Origin: Lingula anatina
Taxonomy: Eukaryota > Brachiopoda > Lingulata > Lingulida > Lingulidae
Direction of reading: 5' to 3'
NCBI RefSeq assembly: GCF_001039355.2
Contig: NW_019775780.1
Span: 729,810-793,809, forward strand
DNA: 64,000 nt
In this document: positions 40,501 through 52,800 of the stretch, in pieces
Layout: each line of letters opens with the position of its first letter
Numbering within the stretch: position 1 is the first letter of the stretch
Translations under genes and position numbers: made by a program
Notes under the pieces: model-generated
What the model was told of the DNA's origin: nothing
Seen by the model: the letters and a program-made list of their open reading frames with translations, nothing else
The model's database searches: none

Positions 40501-41888
40501 AGACCTGCTGTGCAAAAGACATTTTAATTATAATCTTAAAATTAGTGAAATATTTTGCAGTAAGTGTAATGGTTTTCAGTGTGATTCACGTTATTCATAT
40601 TCCTTGTATCTGTTTGCAGTTGGCTGGAGCAATCATTGGTAAAGGTGGCTCCAGAATCCGCAATGTCCGCCAGAGATCCGGTGCCAGCATTACTATAGAT
40701 GAAGCTCTTCCTGGGTCGACTGACCGTATTATCACCATCACTGGCACCCAGGACCACATACAGAATGCACAATACCTACTGCAAATGAGGTACACCAGTC
40801 CTTAATTGCTAGCTGCTTTTCTATTTAGTTGCCTATACTGGGTTGGGAATAATAACTCGCATAACATGTTGAGAAAACCAAAGACTGTATATTTGGGTTG
40901 GCATCAAAATGTGTGGCTGTGTACAGAGAAGGTGTGTATTACCTTTTTTTTACACTCTTCTGACACTGATTTTTGGAAACAAATTAAGATAAAAAATCTC
41001 AGACTGAAGAGATTTCAAAAGATACATTTGCTTCATATATTCTGCATTGAAATGGTTGAAGTGAAGTGAAGAGCCTTATGTGCGACAAGTCAAGTGGTTT
41101 TCTCAAGTGTTTTTTTGCACTGACAGCAAATTTGATAACTCCGAGTGACATTTTCCTCACATCAGTTCTATACCGTTCGATTAACAATATAATGACCTCT
41201 GGATGAACTTTTTTTTACTCCGGCATGCCAATTTAATTCTTTACCAGTGATGACAGTGTGAAGAGCTACTGATAGCTTGAACAATTAGTTAGAACTGGAG
41301 GCCCTTCTAACAGTAGAACCTTCAGTGCTATGTCTGTTGCTGCTGCTGAGACTGCTACTGCTGCATTTTAAATCCTAGCATGTCATGACTGGTTTGGAAG
41401 ACTAGTGATTTTGTTGTTCTACATTTGCAAAACAATAAGTCACTATCTTCCCAAATCATGCATAGATTTAGCATCAAACTAACCTGCCTGCTACTAATAC
41501 AGCTACACCAGTAGGACAAAACTGAACCCTGGAGAAGGAAAATCTGGTGGAGAGCTGCATTCATGCACCCTAATGATAGCCATAGACTGCTTGCTGCAGA
41601 ACTAATGTTTATAAATTCTTACTCATATAGCAAGGTTGCTAATTAAGGAATTGACGCAACTGGGAAATGCCTGAATTCAAATAAAAAAGTATTATAAAGC
41701 TTCCAATTACCTCTACCCATTTGAAGGAGCTTGCAATTTTAGGCTGCTTTCAAATACATTTAATTAAATTAATTTTTTTAATACTTAAGAAGTTTTTAAT
41801 TGGAATTCAGTATGAAATTTTAATGTCCTATTTGAAATTATTTATTTTCAGTGTGAAGCAATACAGCAAAGGAGAGGCCAACTTTTAA
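28778..41888 (+). CDS. HNRNPK: hnRNP K homologue, three KH domains with Gly/Met/Arg-rich linker
   Basis: Exons: 28778-28805, 33314-33423, 33581-33637, 35014-35057, 35544-35616, 37721-37837, 38063-38191, 38946-39121, 39353-39496, 39727-39788, 39966-40135, 40339-40401, 40620-40789 and 41852-41888. All phases agree and sum to 459 residues. hnRNP K binds C-rich single-stranded RNA and DNA and acts in transcription, splicing and translation. Seen: a bipartite nuclear signal (KR, then KRPRR) at the N-terminus as in the human protein; KH1 with GKGG at 53-56 and the [15 protein letters not shown] block; KH2 with GRAG at 132-135; KH3 with GKGG at 398-401 followed by [10 protein letters not shown]. The last exon encodes [12 protein letters not shown], like the human SVKQYSGKFF. 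Between KH2 and KH3 lies a Gly/Met/Arg-rich segment, unlike the proline-rich SH3-binding region of vertebrates. Start chosen at the ATG in AAGATGG, which gives the short leader [10 protein letters not shown]. Confidence 0.95.
30461..30500. other. 10-bp perfect inverted repeat
   Basis: TAGCTATTCT at 30461-30470 and its exact complement AGAATAGCTA at 30491-30500, with a 20-base loop. It lies in a less AT-rich part of the first hnRNP K intron. Confidence 0.8.
32505..32545. repeat. Poly-T run (41 T)
   Basis: Uninterrupted T homopolymer in hnRNP K intron 1; possibly the A-tail of a retrotransposed element inserted on the minus strand, but no recognisable body lies beside it. Confidence 0.9.
33638..35013 (+). 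other. hnRNP K intron 3 with GC-richer patch
   Basis: Splits KH1. A patch at about 34,240-34,420 is clearly richer in G+C than its surroundings and has open frames on +, but no splice sites in phase with the flanking exons (both borders are phase 0). The acceptor side (34,860-35,013) is unusually long and pyrimidine-rich, with repeated TCCAACA motifs. Confidence 0.5.
35617..37720 (+). other. hnRNP K intron 5
   Basis: A 2.1-kb intron between KH1 and KH2 with no supported exon. A perfect TG microsatellite lies at about 37,489-37,521. Confidence 0.7.
37489..37521. repeat. (TG)n microsatellite
   Basis: About 16 perfect TG dinucleotides, followed by a degenerate TG-rich tail to about 37,550, in hnRNP K intron 5. 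Confidence 0.95.
39038..40112 (+). other. Exons encoding RGG/GGM low-complexity domain of hnRNP K
   Basis: Four exons (38946-39121, 39353-39496, 39727-39788, 39966-40135) encode roughly residues 218-363, mostly Gly with Arg-Gly-Gly and Gly-Gly-Met steps and occasional Asp-Arg. RGG segments are common targets of arginine methylation and drive RNA binding and condensation in other RNA-binding proteins; that role is inferred here. Exon borders fall inside the repeats, so skipping or changing repeat number could occur with little structural cost. Confidence 0.85.
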
Positions 41889-44731
41889 TCGCTACCATCA
41901 GAAAAAGATCTTTGAGTAGAATTTGACTGGGTGCTATGAACACAGTCAGAAGTGGAGAGATTTAGAGACTTCTGCTGAAATAATTGAAATGCTACCTGGA
42001 GAAACTTTTCTTATAAATACTGGATTTTTATTTGTATAAATACTTCTTTTTTAGAAAATAGACGAAGAAAAGAATATATGAAGACTGAGTTAGAGTTATT
42101 CAGAGATCACTGTGAAGATATTTTTGAAGTATGCCCAACTTTTTTTTTTAATTAAATGCACAAGATGTTTGTTCTTATTTGAAAATTTGGACTAAAACTT
42201 CTGTGTGGTATTCAACTGGTGAAATGTTAGAATCAGTAACTTCCAGAGTAACTTTAGATAAGCTTACTCAGATTATTTTGTATATGGTTTTATATACATA
42301 CTGGGAAATAAAACTTTGTACATAGACTGATTTTGTTAGCCTTGTGTTATGATTTTAATCAGAAGTGTCACCAAAATGATTTTGTCTTGATTATTGGAAA
42401 AAAAAATTAAATGCACAAATACACCTCTTGTATGTGCCAGAAGAAGACTAAATTTGCCTACTTTTGAAATGGACAATACATCTTAACTTGAACAACTTGG
42501 AAATAAAAAAATGTAATCCCGTTCCGATTGTTTTTTATAAGTTTAAAAAAATTGAAATCCAATTTCTACTACAGATCTCCCATGACAACCTGTCCCAATG
42601 AGGATTCTTCATTCTCACTATTGTCAGACAAATATTAGTAATATATAATAACTTAATAAGGTTTCTTCCTTTTTAATTTTTGGGGATCATGTTTTACAGT
42701 TATGCCATTGATGTCCTTTTCTGAGGGATTTTTAAAATGTACACTGGTAAAATATAAATCTTTTTGGCACAACGCAGTGAGACCGAGAAGCTTGTAGAGA
42801 AAGAATCAGACATGGTAGGTTATCTTTTTGTGAAACAATATTTGGAGTTTTGTCAGAGAAAAGATTTTTTGCAAATGATTTGAAGTGATACTTAAAAAGA
42901 GGGGGTATTTTAAATTTGCTTTATAAAATGCTTGGTGACGGACACAATTATATGCATAAAGATTAAAGTTGGGGCTGTTTAAAGGAACTTTTGCACTTAA
43001 AGACAGGAAGAAAGATACATATATTTCTGGAGACGTCGGTTATATTTCCTCAAAGACAGCTTGCTGCACATCTTAAATAACGAAGGGGTGTTTGTGTGTG
43101 TGTGGGGGGGGGGGGGGTAGGCAATATTGGGAAGTTACGCTATACGATCTTAGATGTTTCGTTCTTCAAAATTAGGCTCATTTACTGACTACAACATTTG
43201 AACACCTAATACCAAAATTCACATGGTAGAAACACAATGGAACACTTTTGAGATTCAATTTATATTTGTAATATTGGTCCATTAAGAAGTTGTTCAGAGA
43301 AAATTAGCTCTTAATGCTCGTGTAACTTGGAATGCTAGTCTAAAATCCTGAAAAGAAACCTTTGCATATTTTCATTTAATCGATATGATAATCCCTGTCA
43401 TCAGTCATCTTGTTGGTGTATTTTCCCTGAATAGTCTGCTACAATAATTGAAAAATGATACATAAAATGATAAGAAAGGATGAACGCGTGCGACCTCTGA
43501 CTCATTTTTTCATTACTGTAATTATTTACACTGATAGAGAAAAAAAGCGTTGAAGATAACAGAAATTGCACTGCACAAAGGTACATGTAAATGTGTACTA
43601 GATAAAAACAAGGAGTAACAACTTGTAACTCATTGATAAAAAGAAGTTGAAATATAAAGGAATATTTAGCGGAGTTGCATTTTGGTTTGCTCTTGATCAT
43701 TCCCCGATCAGTTCCTTCTCACAACATGATAACCCACAAACAAAGGTACCCCGTCCCTCCTACCCTCTGATATCATGGCCCCCGAAAATACTACACTGTG
43801 ATTTTCAACATTTTTGTAACAGCTATTATCGCATCCTGTGGTCAGAGAATACGTCCCTCCCATGTACTGGGTCTCTTTGATTACTTTGAAATTATGTAGT
43901 GAGGGACGATGACGAGCCATACAGGGCATTATCTGTATTCTAGTATGGCTTGACATGCAAAGTAAGACATGTATATTTAATAACGAGAATGTACCCTATT
44001 GAACTTTGACATGCAACTGCAATATGCTTTTCCATTTAATAGAATAATAATAATTATTAATGATCATGACACCATAATCATGTCTGGTATCATTTCGTTA
44101 AATTTCAAATGCAGTTTGGAGTACAAATAATACTAAGGTTTACTGTCGTTAAAATTTAGATACGCAAAAAATACTTCAGCCGTTTATTTTCTAATACCAT
44201 GTCTTGATTTGTACCAGAGCTTCTTTCGAGACGTTCACCTGAATTTTTTTGCTTTTAATAGCCAAGAAAAGGCGTGCTTTATCATTTTCCTCAGAATAGC
44301 TCTTAGAAGAAAACTATTCACATATAAGGAAGACCTGTTGGTTAAATCTATTAAACAATTTACTGTCGCCATGTTGCCATGAACTTTCCAAGATAGAACG
44401 TTATCTGTTCGTTTAATTTGTTTTCATAACCGTAATATTACATTGATATTACTCTTAATGGTTGAGGCTGGTTATAGAACGCAATAAAGGAACATTATTG
44501 GCAAAAGTACTGTTACATGCGACTGAAAGGTGTTTCAGAGTGTTTCAAATACTACATGATTCGTGACTTAGCAGAATTTTTCGCATTTAATGGCAGTGTA
44601 AATGAAACATTTGAACAATTACGCTAAAATGACAGGTTTTAACATTCAACTTTACTCTACACGGCATATATAGCACGGCATTCCTCTTCATATGATTTCC
44701 GTCGTTTCAGATTTGATCACGTAAGGTGAAC
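41889..44731. other. hnRNP K 3' UTR and following intergenic region
   Basis: The 3' UTR most likely ends after AATAAA at 42307-42312 (GGGAAATAAAACTTTG), about 420 bases past the stop; another AATAAA lies near 42,502. A G14 run follows at 43,104-43,117. From about 42,550 to 44,650 no gene is supported on either strand. Confidence 0.65.
42307..42312 (+). promoter_or_regulatory. Poly(A) signal of hnRNP K
   Basis: AATAAA followed by T/GT-rich sequence (GATTTTGTTAGCCTTGTGTT) about 20-40 bases downstream, the standard layout of a strong cleavage site. Confidence 0.65.
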
Positions 44732-45474
44732 ATGGCTGCAATGTGGACTTCACTTCTCCGTCGAGTCTCACCTGCCGCAATGCCATTAAGAATCGGTCAG
44801 TTCTTTTCGGTTAAATTGGCCACATTCATGTAGAAAAAAAAAAAAACCCCGATTAAATGTTGACTTACATATGAAAGATAACCGTATACAAATGATACAT
44901 GGGAATTCTAAAATGGACATTAGTGAAAGCTATTTAGCTACCCATGCGTTATAAATCTTTGAAAATTGTTCTGACAATTACTATCATCGTATTTTAGTTT
45001 TGTAAAATTGGGTGTTGATCGCGCTAGTTGAAGTTCTATATATATTACAGCACTAAATGCGACAAACGTGTGCTCCTCGGATTCTTAGCAACTCATACAG
45101 CTATTTTCAAATTCAAATGAGAGACAACGTAGCTACGCCGGGGTGCGTATATTTGGCATGAAAAGACAACTTTCGAATACTATTACACTAAATAAAGGCT
45201 TGTATATTAACGAGGGCCCATCATCTTCATTTAAGGACAACATATACAGATACTCCAATACACAGCTGCCTACAAAGCACCCACAAGTTTTGTAAGAACT
45301 GGTGCTTTTCTTAACGGTGCGCATATAAGGCGCTGGGCAAGTGGTTCAGATTCTATCGTTTTTTCCCCCATTTCACGAAGAACTCAATTTTATCAAGTAA
45401 CTTCTCTCAAATACAAGTTAATTTTCATGATAATGCTCTCCGTGTATCAATTTTCATCAACGAGATTGAATTAA
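44732..45474 (+). CDS. Tentative gene start with mitochondrial targeting peptide
   Basis: ATG at 44732 (AACATGG context) opens a 64-base exon 44732-44795, ending AATCG|GTCAGT in phase 1. The next acceptor with the right phase, CACAG at 45265, opens a frame from 45266 to the stop at 45474. The joined 90-residue product begins MAAMWTSLLRRVSPAAMPLR and reaches AFLNGAHIRRWASGSDS. It is rich in Arg, Ser and Ala, lacks acidic residues in its first 45 positions, and has an RRWAS step like a matrix-protease cleavage site. The last 40 residues look intron-like, so the true donor may lie near 45,340-45,400 with more exons downstream. A TATA-like CATATATAGC lies about 65 bases before the ATG. I do not recognise the protein. 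Confidence 0.35.
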
Positions 45475-46795
45475 GCAAATTATCAATGAAGATCCAAGTC
45501 GAAATAATAAGGCCTATGCGAAGACAATTTCACTCACTCGCACAATAAAACAAAACACAATTATCGGTTCCAGCAATTTATTCCAATAGGAAGCCTCCAT
45601 TTGTCTCTATAAAATTTGTTTCACGTGATCTCTAGATAAATCTGCATAAACCTGCTCTTCAGATTACACTCAGGTAAATTTTATAGACGGTTAAACAAAC
45701 TGGCAATATCCAATCGAATTATAACTGTGTTAGCATAAAGTGCTAGTATATAATATAGAAAATAAGTAAATACATGATCGCTAAAAGCAGTAATCTAAGG
45801 ATCGCCCGTTGAACATTTATTCGATTTGAACAGGCTGGCTCTACAAGTTGCTGGGTTACTTATAAAGCATACTTACTAAGCCAGCTTTTTGCAAAGGGAG
45901 CGTTTCATTAACATAGCAGCAACCTATAACCAGTCTACTAGCCTTTTTTATATTTTCATAAACAAATGTATGGATGAAATATACACAAAACTACCTGCTA
46001 CAGACACTAAAGTCAAGTCATTTCTACAGGACTATACAAAGCATGTAAACAATCACCTCAGTCTTATTCTAAGCCACTTTTGCATGATTTATCTGTACAT
46101 AATGGTTTATCTGGGCTTGGGTTCAATCGGGCTAGTAAATACATCAAGGCAGTCCCGTGAAAGCTATCCAGTTGTTGGTTTGTGGATATTGCCCAGAGCT
46201 ATCCATCCAATTATATATCTCCTTGTTACTGAGATTTTCCATCGCATTTTAAATACATAATAATAAGTAGAAGGTACAAAGAACCAAAGTTTTTGGACCA
46301 CTTGCAAAAATTGTCCTGTCTCTTAATGTAAAAGAAGAAGAGTTTCTTATGAGAGGAACCTGCTCAAAAACCCGGTTTGCCAGCCAAACCACGTTGAGGG
46401 TACTTGGGAAGTGCCCGCCAGGTGTACACTGTCAACACATACACATCTTCCTACTATCACGGCAGCCCTTCTTTCCAGATGGAAGCATCTAAAGATACAT
46501 ACTGCTATAAGCTCTATTATGAAGAAGAAGACCTGTACACCATATAACAAGTACCCCCAGTTGCTTTGGCTAGCATATAGTTTGCTAAACCGCTATATTT
46601 GCCAAGAACAAGCTGAAAGGATTAGAAAATACAATATTCCCGAACTGGTTGTGAGAAATGTTACCACATTAAGTGGTCAAGTAGTCTTCCATGCCATCAT
46701 TGTGCATAAAATATTCTTGTTGCCGTTCTTGTCACCAAGTTTTTCTTATATTAAATCTGGTATGAATGTTGACTTGTGTTAGAAATGTAAAACTT
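45475..46795. other. Probable tropomyosin 3' UTR; unexplained open frames on +
   Basis: On the minus strand this follows the exon 9a stop and has AATAAA hexamers at 45816-45821 and about 45,577-45,582, so much of it is probably tropomyosin 3' UTR. On + there are two fairly long frames, 45889-46260 and 46411-46782, of unknown meaning. They have no good splice borders and no recognised domain. Confidence 0.45.
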
Positions 46796-46878
46796 TTAAT
46801 AACCAGCAAGTTCAGTAAAGGTTGCCTCAAGCTCTGCACTAAGGCTATTTAATTTCTCCTTCTCTGCTTCCAGTTCCC
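46796..46878 (-). CDS. TPM: Tropomyosin terminal exon 9, version a
   Basis: 83 coding bases after acceptor TTTGCAG. It encodes 27 residues starting [13 protein letters not shown] and ending ATFTELAGY, then TAA. The FxELxGY end is that of many invertebrate muscle-type tropomyosins. Same length as version b, so both give a 284-residue protein. Confidence 0.93.
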
Positions 46879-49800
46879 CTGCAAAGTGGGAAAAAACAAA
46901 GAAATTATTAGTGATGATATAAATAAATGTTAATTAACATTTAAGTTATTAATTAACATTTAAGTTAAATTTTTTCTATCATGAATTACAAAATTACTCA
47001 ATTCTTTTTTGTCATTTACTGAACTTCCCAAAAATTCAAAATGACTCCAATCTTTTAACATACTTTCTACAATTACATGACATAACTGCTACTTTTGACA
47101 TAAAAAGGAATCTGTAGTAATATATGATAATTATTTCTTTAAAAAGTATCACAATTATAAGACAGAAATACAGAAGTGCAAATGAGTCTGACAGTAACTG
47201 ACACTTTTGAAAGGAACTGATAATGAGACATGTCCACGTAAAAAATGTGTGAATTAAAGAAGAAAGCAACATGATGGAAAAAAAACACATAATGACAATA
47301 TAATAGAAAGTCTGAGAAATTACAAAATAAACCTAAACTGAAAAATTGCCAAATAATATCTTGACAGATGAAATAATTGGGTTGGTATGTACAAACCTTA
47401 CATGTCCCTCCAAAAGGAAATATAGCGACTTTTACAAACCTTTAATTTCTGGGTCAGCAAATTCAATATCAGAAATTCTTGAAGGGATAAGAACTGTTTG
47501 TATAAGGTTTACATTTCACAAACAACTCATAGAAATATGATAAATTTCTTTTTTACCACCTAAACCATAGATGGTTATACTTCTGTAATAATCTCTTAAA
47601 TGATTACTTCATACACAAAAAACTTTTTGGAAATAAAAAACAATGTACTTATTTTGAATGTTGGAATGGATTTATTAACTATTGGCAGGTATGAGAAAAT
47701 CTCCTTTACCCCACGAAAATGTTTTTTTTTTTAAACCAAAATAAACAGTTGATATCCCTTTCAGAGAGATGAAGTGTGACAAGAGGCATTCATTTTGAGA
47801 TGTAGAGGATCATAAATGCAGCATGCTGCAACAGGTTATGTAAAGACCAACACAAGTAAGAGAATTAAAATAAAGATTCAATGCCATGCAAGGTTCATGC
47901 AGTACCCAACATAACTTTAAAATATGACAAAACCTGACCATTGTTATCGAGTCCTAATGTGACTGAATGCAGCTTGAGGTGCCATGATAAAATTTAAACA
48001 AGAATATATACCTCCCCCCTCCTCCCATCTAAACTCCCAATTGTGTAAAAAGTTGTACATATTGAGACTTGAGGTAGAAAATTTCACCACAATTCAATTG
48101 GCTCTATGAAATCTGGTTAGAACCAGTCAGATAACATGTGTATATAGAATGGTTTATACCACTACCAGACCTTTCAAGGTAAGCTAATAGACCAAACCTT
48201 GAGCTCTGCCAAAAATAGCACAGAGAAGGCCAGGTGTATAATGCCCTACTAATATGGTGGCCGGATTCCTATTTTAGTAAATCAAAGGATGGCTTTGGCT
48301 GCCTAGCTGCATTCATGTAGTTGCGCACACCCGAAGCTGCAGAAAACTGAACAAAAGATTTCTACTGCTTCGGTTGGACTTTATCTCTTACCCAACCCCT
48401 TATTGTTAGGTGAACCTTACATGGATTACAAAACTAACAAAAAACCATTTTATAGCAATATCAGTTTGACTTATTGGTACCAACCATGTCATTCACTATG
48501 CAAGTTTCACATTGTCGCAATTTCTGCGAAATAGGCGTCCATTTCATTTCTAAGCAAGGCGGTTTGCTCCTTCTCTTTTAGCAATTGGTCTGAAGAAAAC
48601 AACATGCAATAGGGTTCACGTCAAGTGAGATCACGCAGCAAACAACCCCCAGGACCCTGCAACCTTTTCCAAAACATAGTCCAATGAAGTATAGGACCAC
48701 TTATGTTATTACTCAGGTTCCAATTCTCAAAAGCATTAAGAATACCAATTGCAAGTATTCCCAAAATCAATTCTACACTAATAAATTTCCAGACTTCAAT
48801 TTCATTGAATATGGATAAGTTGCAAGTTCTTGGGTTAACAACAGTAAAATCATGCTTATAAGTTGCAAACAATTTCAATGTATCAAAATGCAAAAGTAAC
48901 AGTATCAATCAACACTAATTGCAAATAACTGCTAAGTTGAAAAGTGAACAATCTATATCAGAAAAGCATTCACTGTCCATGAACAAGTAGCCTGAGGTGA
49001 AAATGAAGAGCATGTGAAATCAACAGCTGTGGAAAAAATAACTGCAGTTGTGAAATCAACTACCATTACAGCATTTTCTCCCTCATCTTTCACCATCAGA
49101 GTATCAGAAATCACATGATAAACAATACAGCATCTCCATTCAAAGATGGATGTTCAAATTAGCAGAACAGGGGAAAAAAACTACAGGGTCATGGCTGCCA
49201 TTTTGTTGCTCTTTCTGTCGAGGTAGTGGTGGCTTTAGAGAAGGATATCTAGTTGTTAGTATCAGATGTTCTTATATGACCGAGCTCACTCTAACAATGT
49301 TTTGGCTCAAGTAAAATAGTTCAATTTTTATTCAGCAAGAGCAAAGTTCGTGAAATGAAAATTGCAGTTATGGTTACAGAATTCTATCATTTTTTATTTC
49401 ATCCCAAAATATTATTTTCGCCATTTGTGAAAACAATAGAAGCTAGCGTGACCTCGGCATACCTAATACTCTACTTTGTCAATTAAACTACCAAACCATG
49501 TGTGTCTTCTATCACAATCCTGGGCACACCTCCTGCACACTGACCCACACAAACTCCATTCAATATAAACAGGCCACATTCATGTCAATATTAACCCACT
49601 TCACACAGGCCATGTCTACTGCATTGGGGAAGGCAAGAAGCTAAACCAGAGTCTTACTAGAGCAAATATGTCCAGTGTCTGGTACATTAGGCAAGGTATG
49701 GGAAACCATTCAACTGCTGAAGTCTAGATTTTCTTTCTTCTGAGCAAAGAGATATCACAATTTCACAATCTTTTAAAGAGGATTAACTTTTTTAGTGTCC

Positions 49801-52800
49801 ATTCCCTTGTTAACTAAATGTTGCACAGTTGTGATGCTTTAAGAGAAATTGTCACTTAACTCTAATGTCACAATGGGGAGCCACAATTAATGCTTGGTTT
49901 CAAATTTCAAGTTTTTATTTTGAGGGGTCATCTACTGTGCTTGCTTTCTTCCCTTATCTCTTACAACTTTTCCCGCCTTTTTCTATTTACCAGACTTGAC
50001 CCTGCAATGGTAATGCAATGAATGATCTGAACCTACAGTAAATTTACCCTGGACTTATACCTTTATAATGACAGGCAAATATTAAGGTGCTTCACTCACT
50101 CCTTTAATCTCTGTGTACGTAGTGTACACTAAAAACATTCCCAATCCTTAAGTAAACACAACCCAGACCAATACAATGGCTGGGACTACTTTCCTCTTTA
50201 TGTGACCAAAACTGAATGAAGGCAAGTCAGCAGACTGTTATATGCAATCTGTAACTGTAAAAGAGAGCTGGGAGATAAAAATCTTCAAGACTGGAGATGT
50301 AGAAATCTTAAAAGGCTTGCCGCAGCACTGAATTCAATATAGCCATTACCAAAACCTAATCTGATCTTTGGGAGTTGCATCATAGAGAAAGTCCAATGCA
50401 GAACCTCCAAATTTAAGTACCACCTCACCATTTCTATAACATTTCTATCAGGTGACACACCAAGGTTATCATTTATTTGTCAGATAATATGTACTTCCAA
50501 AAACATATCTTCTACACATCCTTGGCCTATGTTCATCATGATAAGATAGGGCCTAACCAGCAGCCTGCCCACACTGCTCTATCTAGGATATAACGGGCAT
50601 TCTCTGAACACACGCAGGGCTATATAAGGAGGGGAAGTGGGACTGTAGGGTTACATCACATTTTAGCACAAATGAGACGGCAAATTCGAACTGTGAGCAT
50701 AACAGTAAATCTAAAGCTAAACACAAGCCCTTTTCTGTCTTAATTTCTCCTGGTTCAAAAAGCCTTAACTAGATTTTCGCCGATGCAAATAACAGATGGT
50801 GTTCATTCAGAGACATGTTATATTTAAGACAGGATGGAAAGCAGGTTTACCCTTTCAACCTGCAGGTAAGACTGCCAAATGTGGGCTTTTCCATTGCCTT
50901 TACTGCCTCCCTCGTCTCCAATCCACTGACTGACTCATCTTCCTGACCTTTCTTCTACCCCCAGCAGAGAGGCCGATAGACAGGCCTGTGTAAAAATACA
51001 GCCCACCTATGGTTCAAAAACCTGGAAGCCTGCCCACATAGCAAATTGAAGCACAGGTTCCTGGTGCAGTTTAAGTGTCAGAGCAGTATGTGGAGTCTTA
51101 GAGTCAGACATCATCTGGCATAGCTGCCCCCATTCTTGTTCCCTTCTCCATACATAGCATTTATACAAACAGGCTCATACTGTATGGGATTCAAAGCAGT
51201 GGGAAGAAACCAAAATGAATTTTTCTTTGCAGTTTCTGTGAGGGCTATTGAAAATTGGAAATGGGAAAAGTCCAGGATACCTATCTGCATCTAAACTTCT
51301 ACATTTGGGTTCATCCTCTAATTCAGACAAACATTCACACATTTACAAAATCAGCTCTCACGATTCTCTCAGTCCACAGCAATGTATAAAATACAATTCA
51401 AGAACCTGGAGTGAAAGTGGAACACATCTGGAATGTGAACAATTAGGGAAATTTCAAATTATTTTTCTCCAAACATGTCTTTGGAAGCAGTTACCAAAAC
51501 ATCAATTTCATTTTTTGTCTTTAATCTTGCCAATTTGGGTTCTCTTCAAGTTCATCATAACCTCAAAGGCTTCCAGATATGTTGTTTCACAGCAACTCCC
51601 GGCTTACCTTCTAAATTCTCACACTGTTCTTTCAACCATTTCACTTCTTTATCTAAATTCTCGGCCCGTTGATCAGCCTGCAAGAGACTTACTAGATCAG
51701 CAAAAAAACCATCACAATGCAATCCACATGCACATGCCAAACAGCTGATGTCCACCCTGGCAACCAAAACAAAGCTATTGCCATGGCAGCAACAACAGCT
51801 TCTGAAACACCTGAAACTCATTAGGTCATTGTTCTTCATGGTCTTCATCTGTAGCATGCTATCAAACCTGTCCTTGCTTTTCCCCCATCAGCATCAACAT
51901 ACTAGGCTTCTAAATGGTGAATAATGAAAGGGCTCAGTGAAATTGGTAATGGGGGAAGGAGGGGCATAATATGTGACCTGGAAATGGCAAAGTGTGATTT
52001 TTGCATGGCAACACACAGTTTTCATGCTCATACCTTCCAAATTATCAACATCTTTCTGGAGTTTTGCCACTGTCCTCTCAGCCTCACCAGCACGGTGTTC
52101 AGCCTACATAACAGAGATAAATACATGTATTATCATGAAAAGGTTATGTGTGGTGTACACATGGAAGGATGGAGACACAGGAAGCATGCTGTACATAAGG
52201 AAAAAAAACATCCAAAACCACAACGCTAGGCTCACGCTAGAATGATTTTAGTTTCAGTTGAAACACAATAGCCATAGATTGATTTTTGAAATATCTATTG
52301 TACTTGGGTTAAAAAATTAAATTCCCATCTTACTTCATCAATATGAATAACTCTCATTAATAAGCAAACTAGAGTGAGCCTAGAAAACCCATGCAAATGT
52401 ATAAGACAAGTCATGAATCTGTGAAAATCTCCTCCCCACACTCTACTGCCTGCATGCACATAAGTTCCTCCATGCCTGCCCAGTAACTATGGGCGTAGCC
52501 CCTGTGCATTCACTTCTGTCTCATACTGCTGGTGGCGGGCAGTCTGCAGCACACACAAGACCCTGCCAAAACAACTAGGTTAAACTATATGTACATGTCA
52601 ATTTGCATGCAATTTGCAAGGTAAATTAAACAATGTGCAAGACTTGATCAGGCCAGATTTTTGTATTTATTGGTTTTTTTTCATTAGTGCTAAATGTAGC
52701 AGCAATTGTATTCATATTTGTAAACCTGAATCATTTTCATCTTTCAAATTACAAATGCAATTTTTAATGTACTTGTAGTCTTAATAACTGGCTTGAACAC

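Noticed and set aside
41248-41350. TGATGA and CTGA boxes in the last hnRNP K intron, possible C/D snoRNA
   Set aside because: The flanking bases do not form a terminal stem and no convincing D' or guide arrangement was seen.
49185-49215. YY1-like GGCTGCCATTTTG inside the tropomyosin gene, possible promoter
   Set aside because: It lies in the 3' part of the gene, has no CpG patch around it and no exon follows on either strand.
51248-51748. 166-codon plus-strand frame
   Set aside because: It overlaps tropomyosin exon 8b on the opposite strand, and its own composition (Ser, His, Gln, Leu) is typical of antisense frames.
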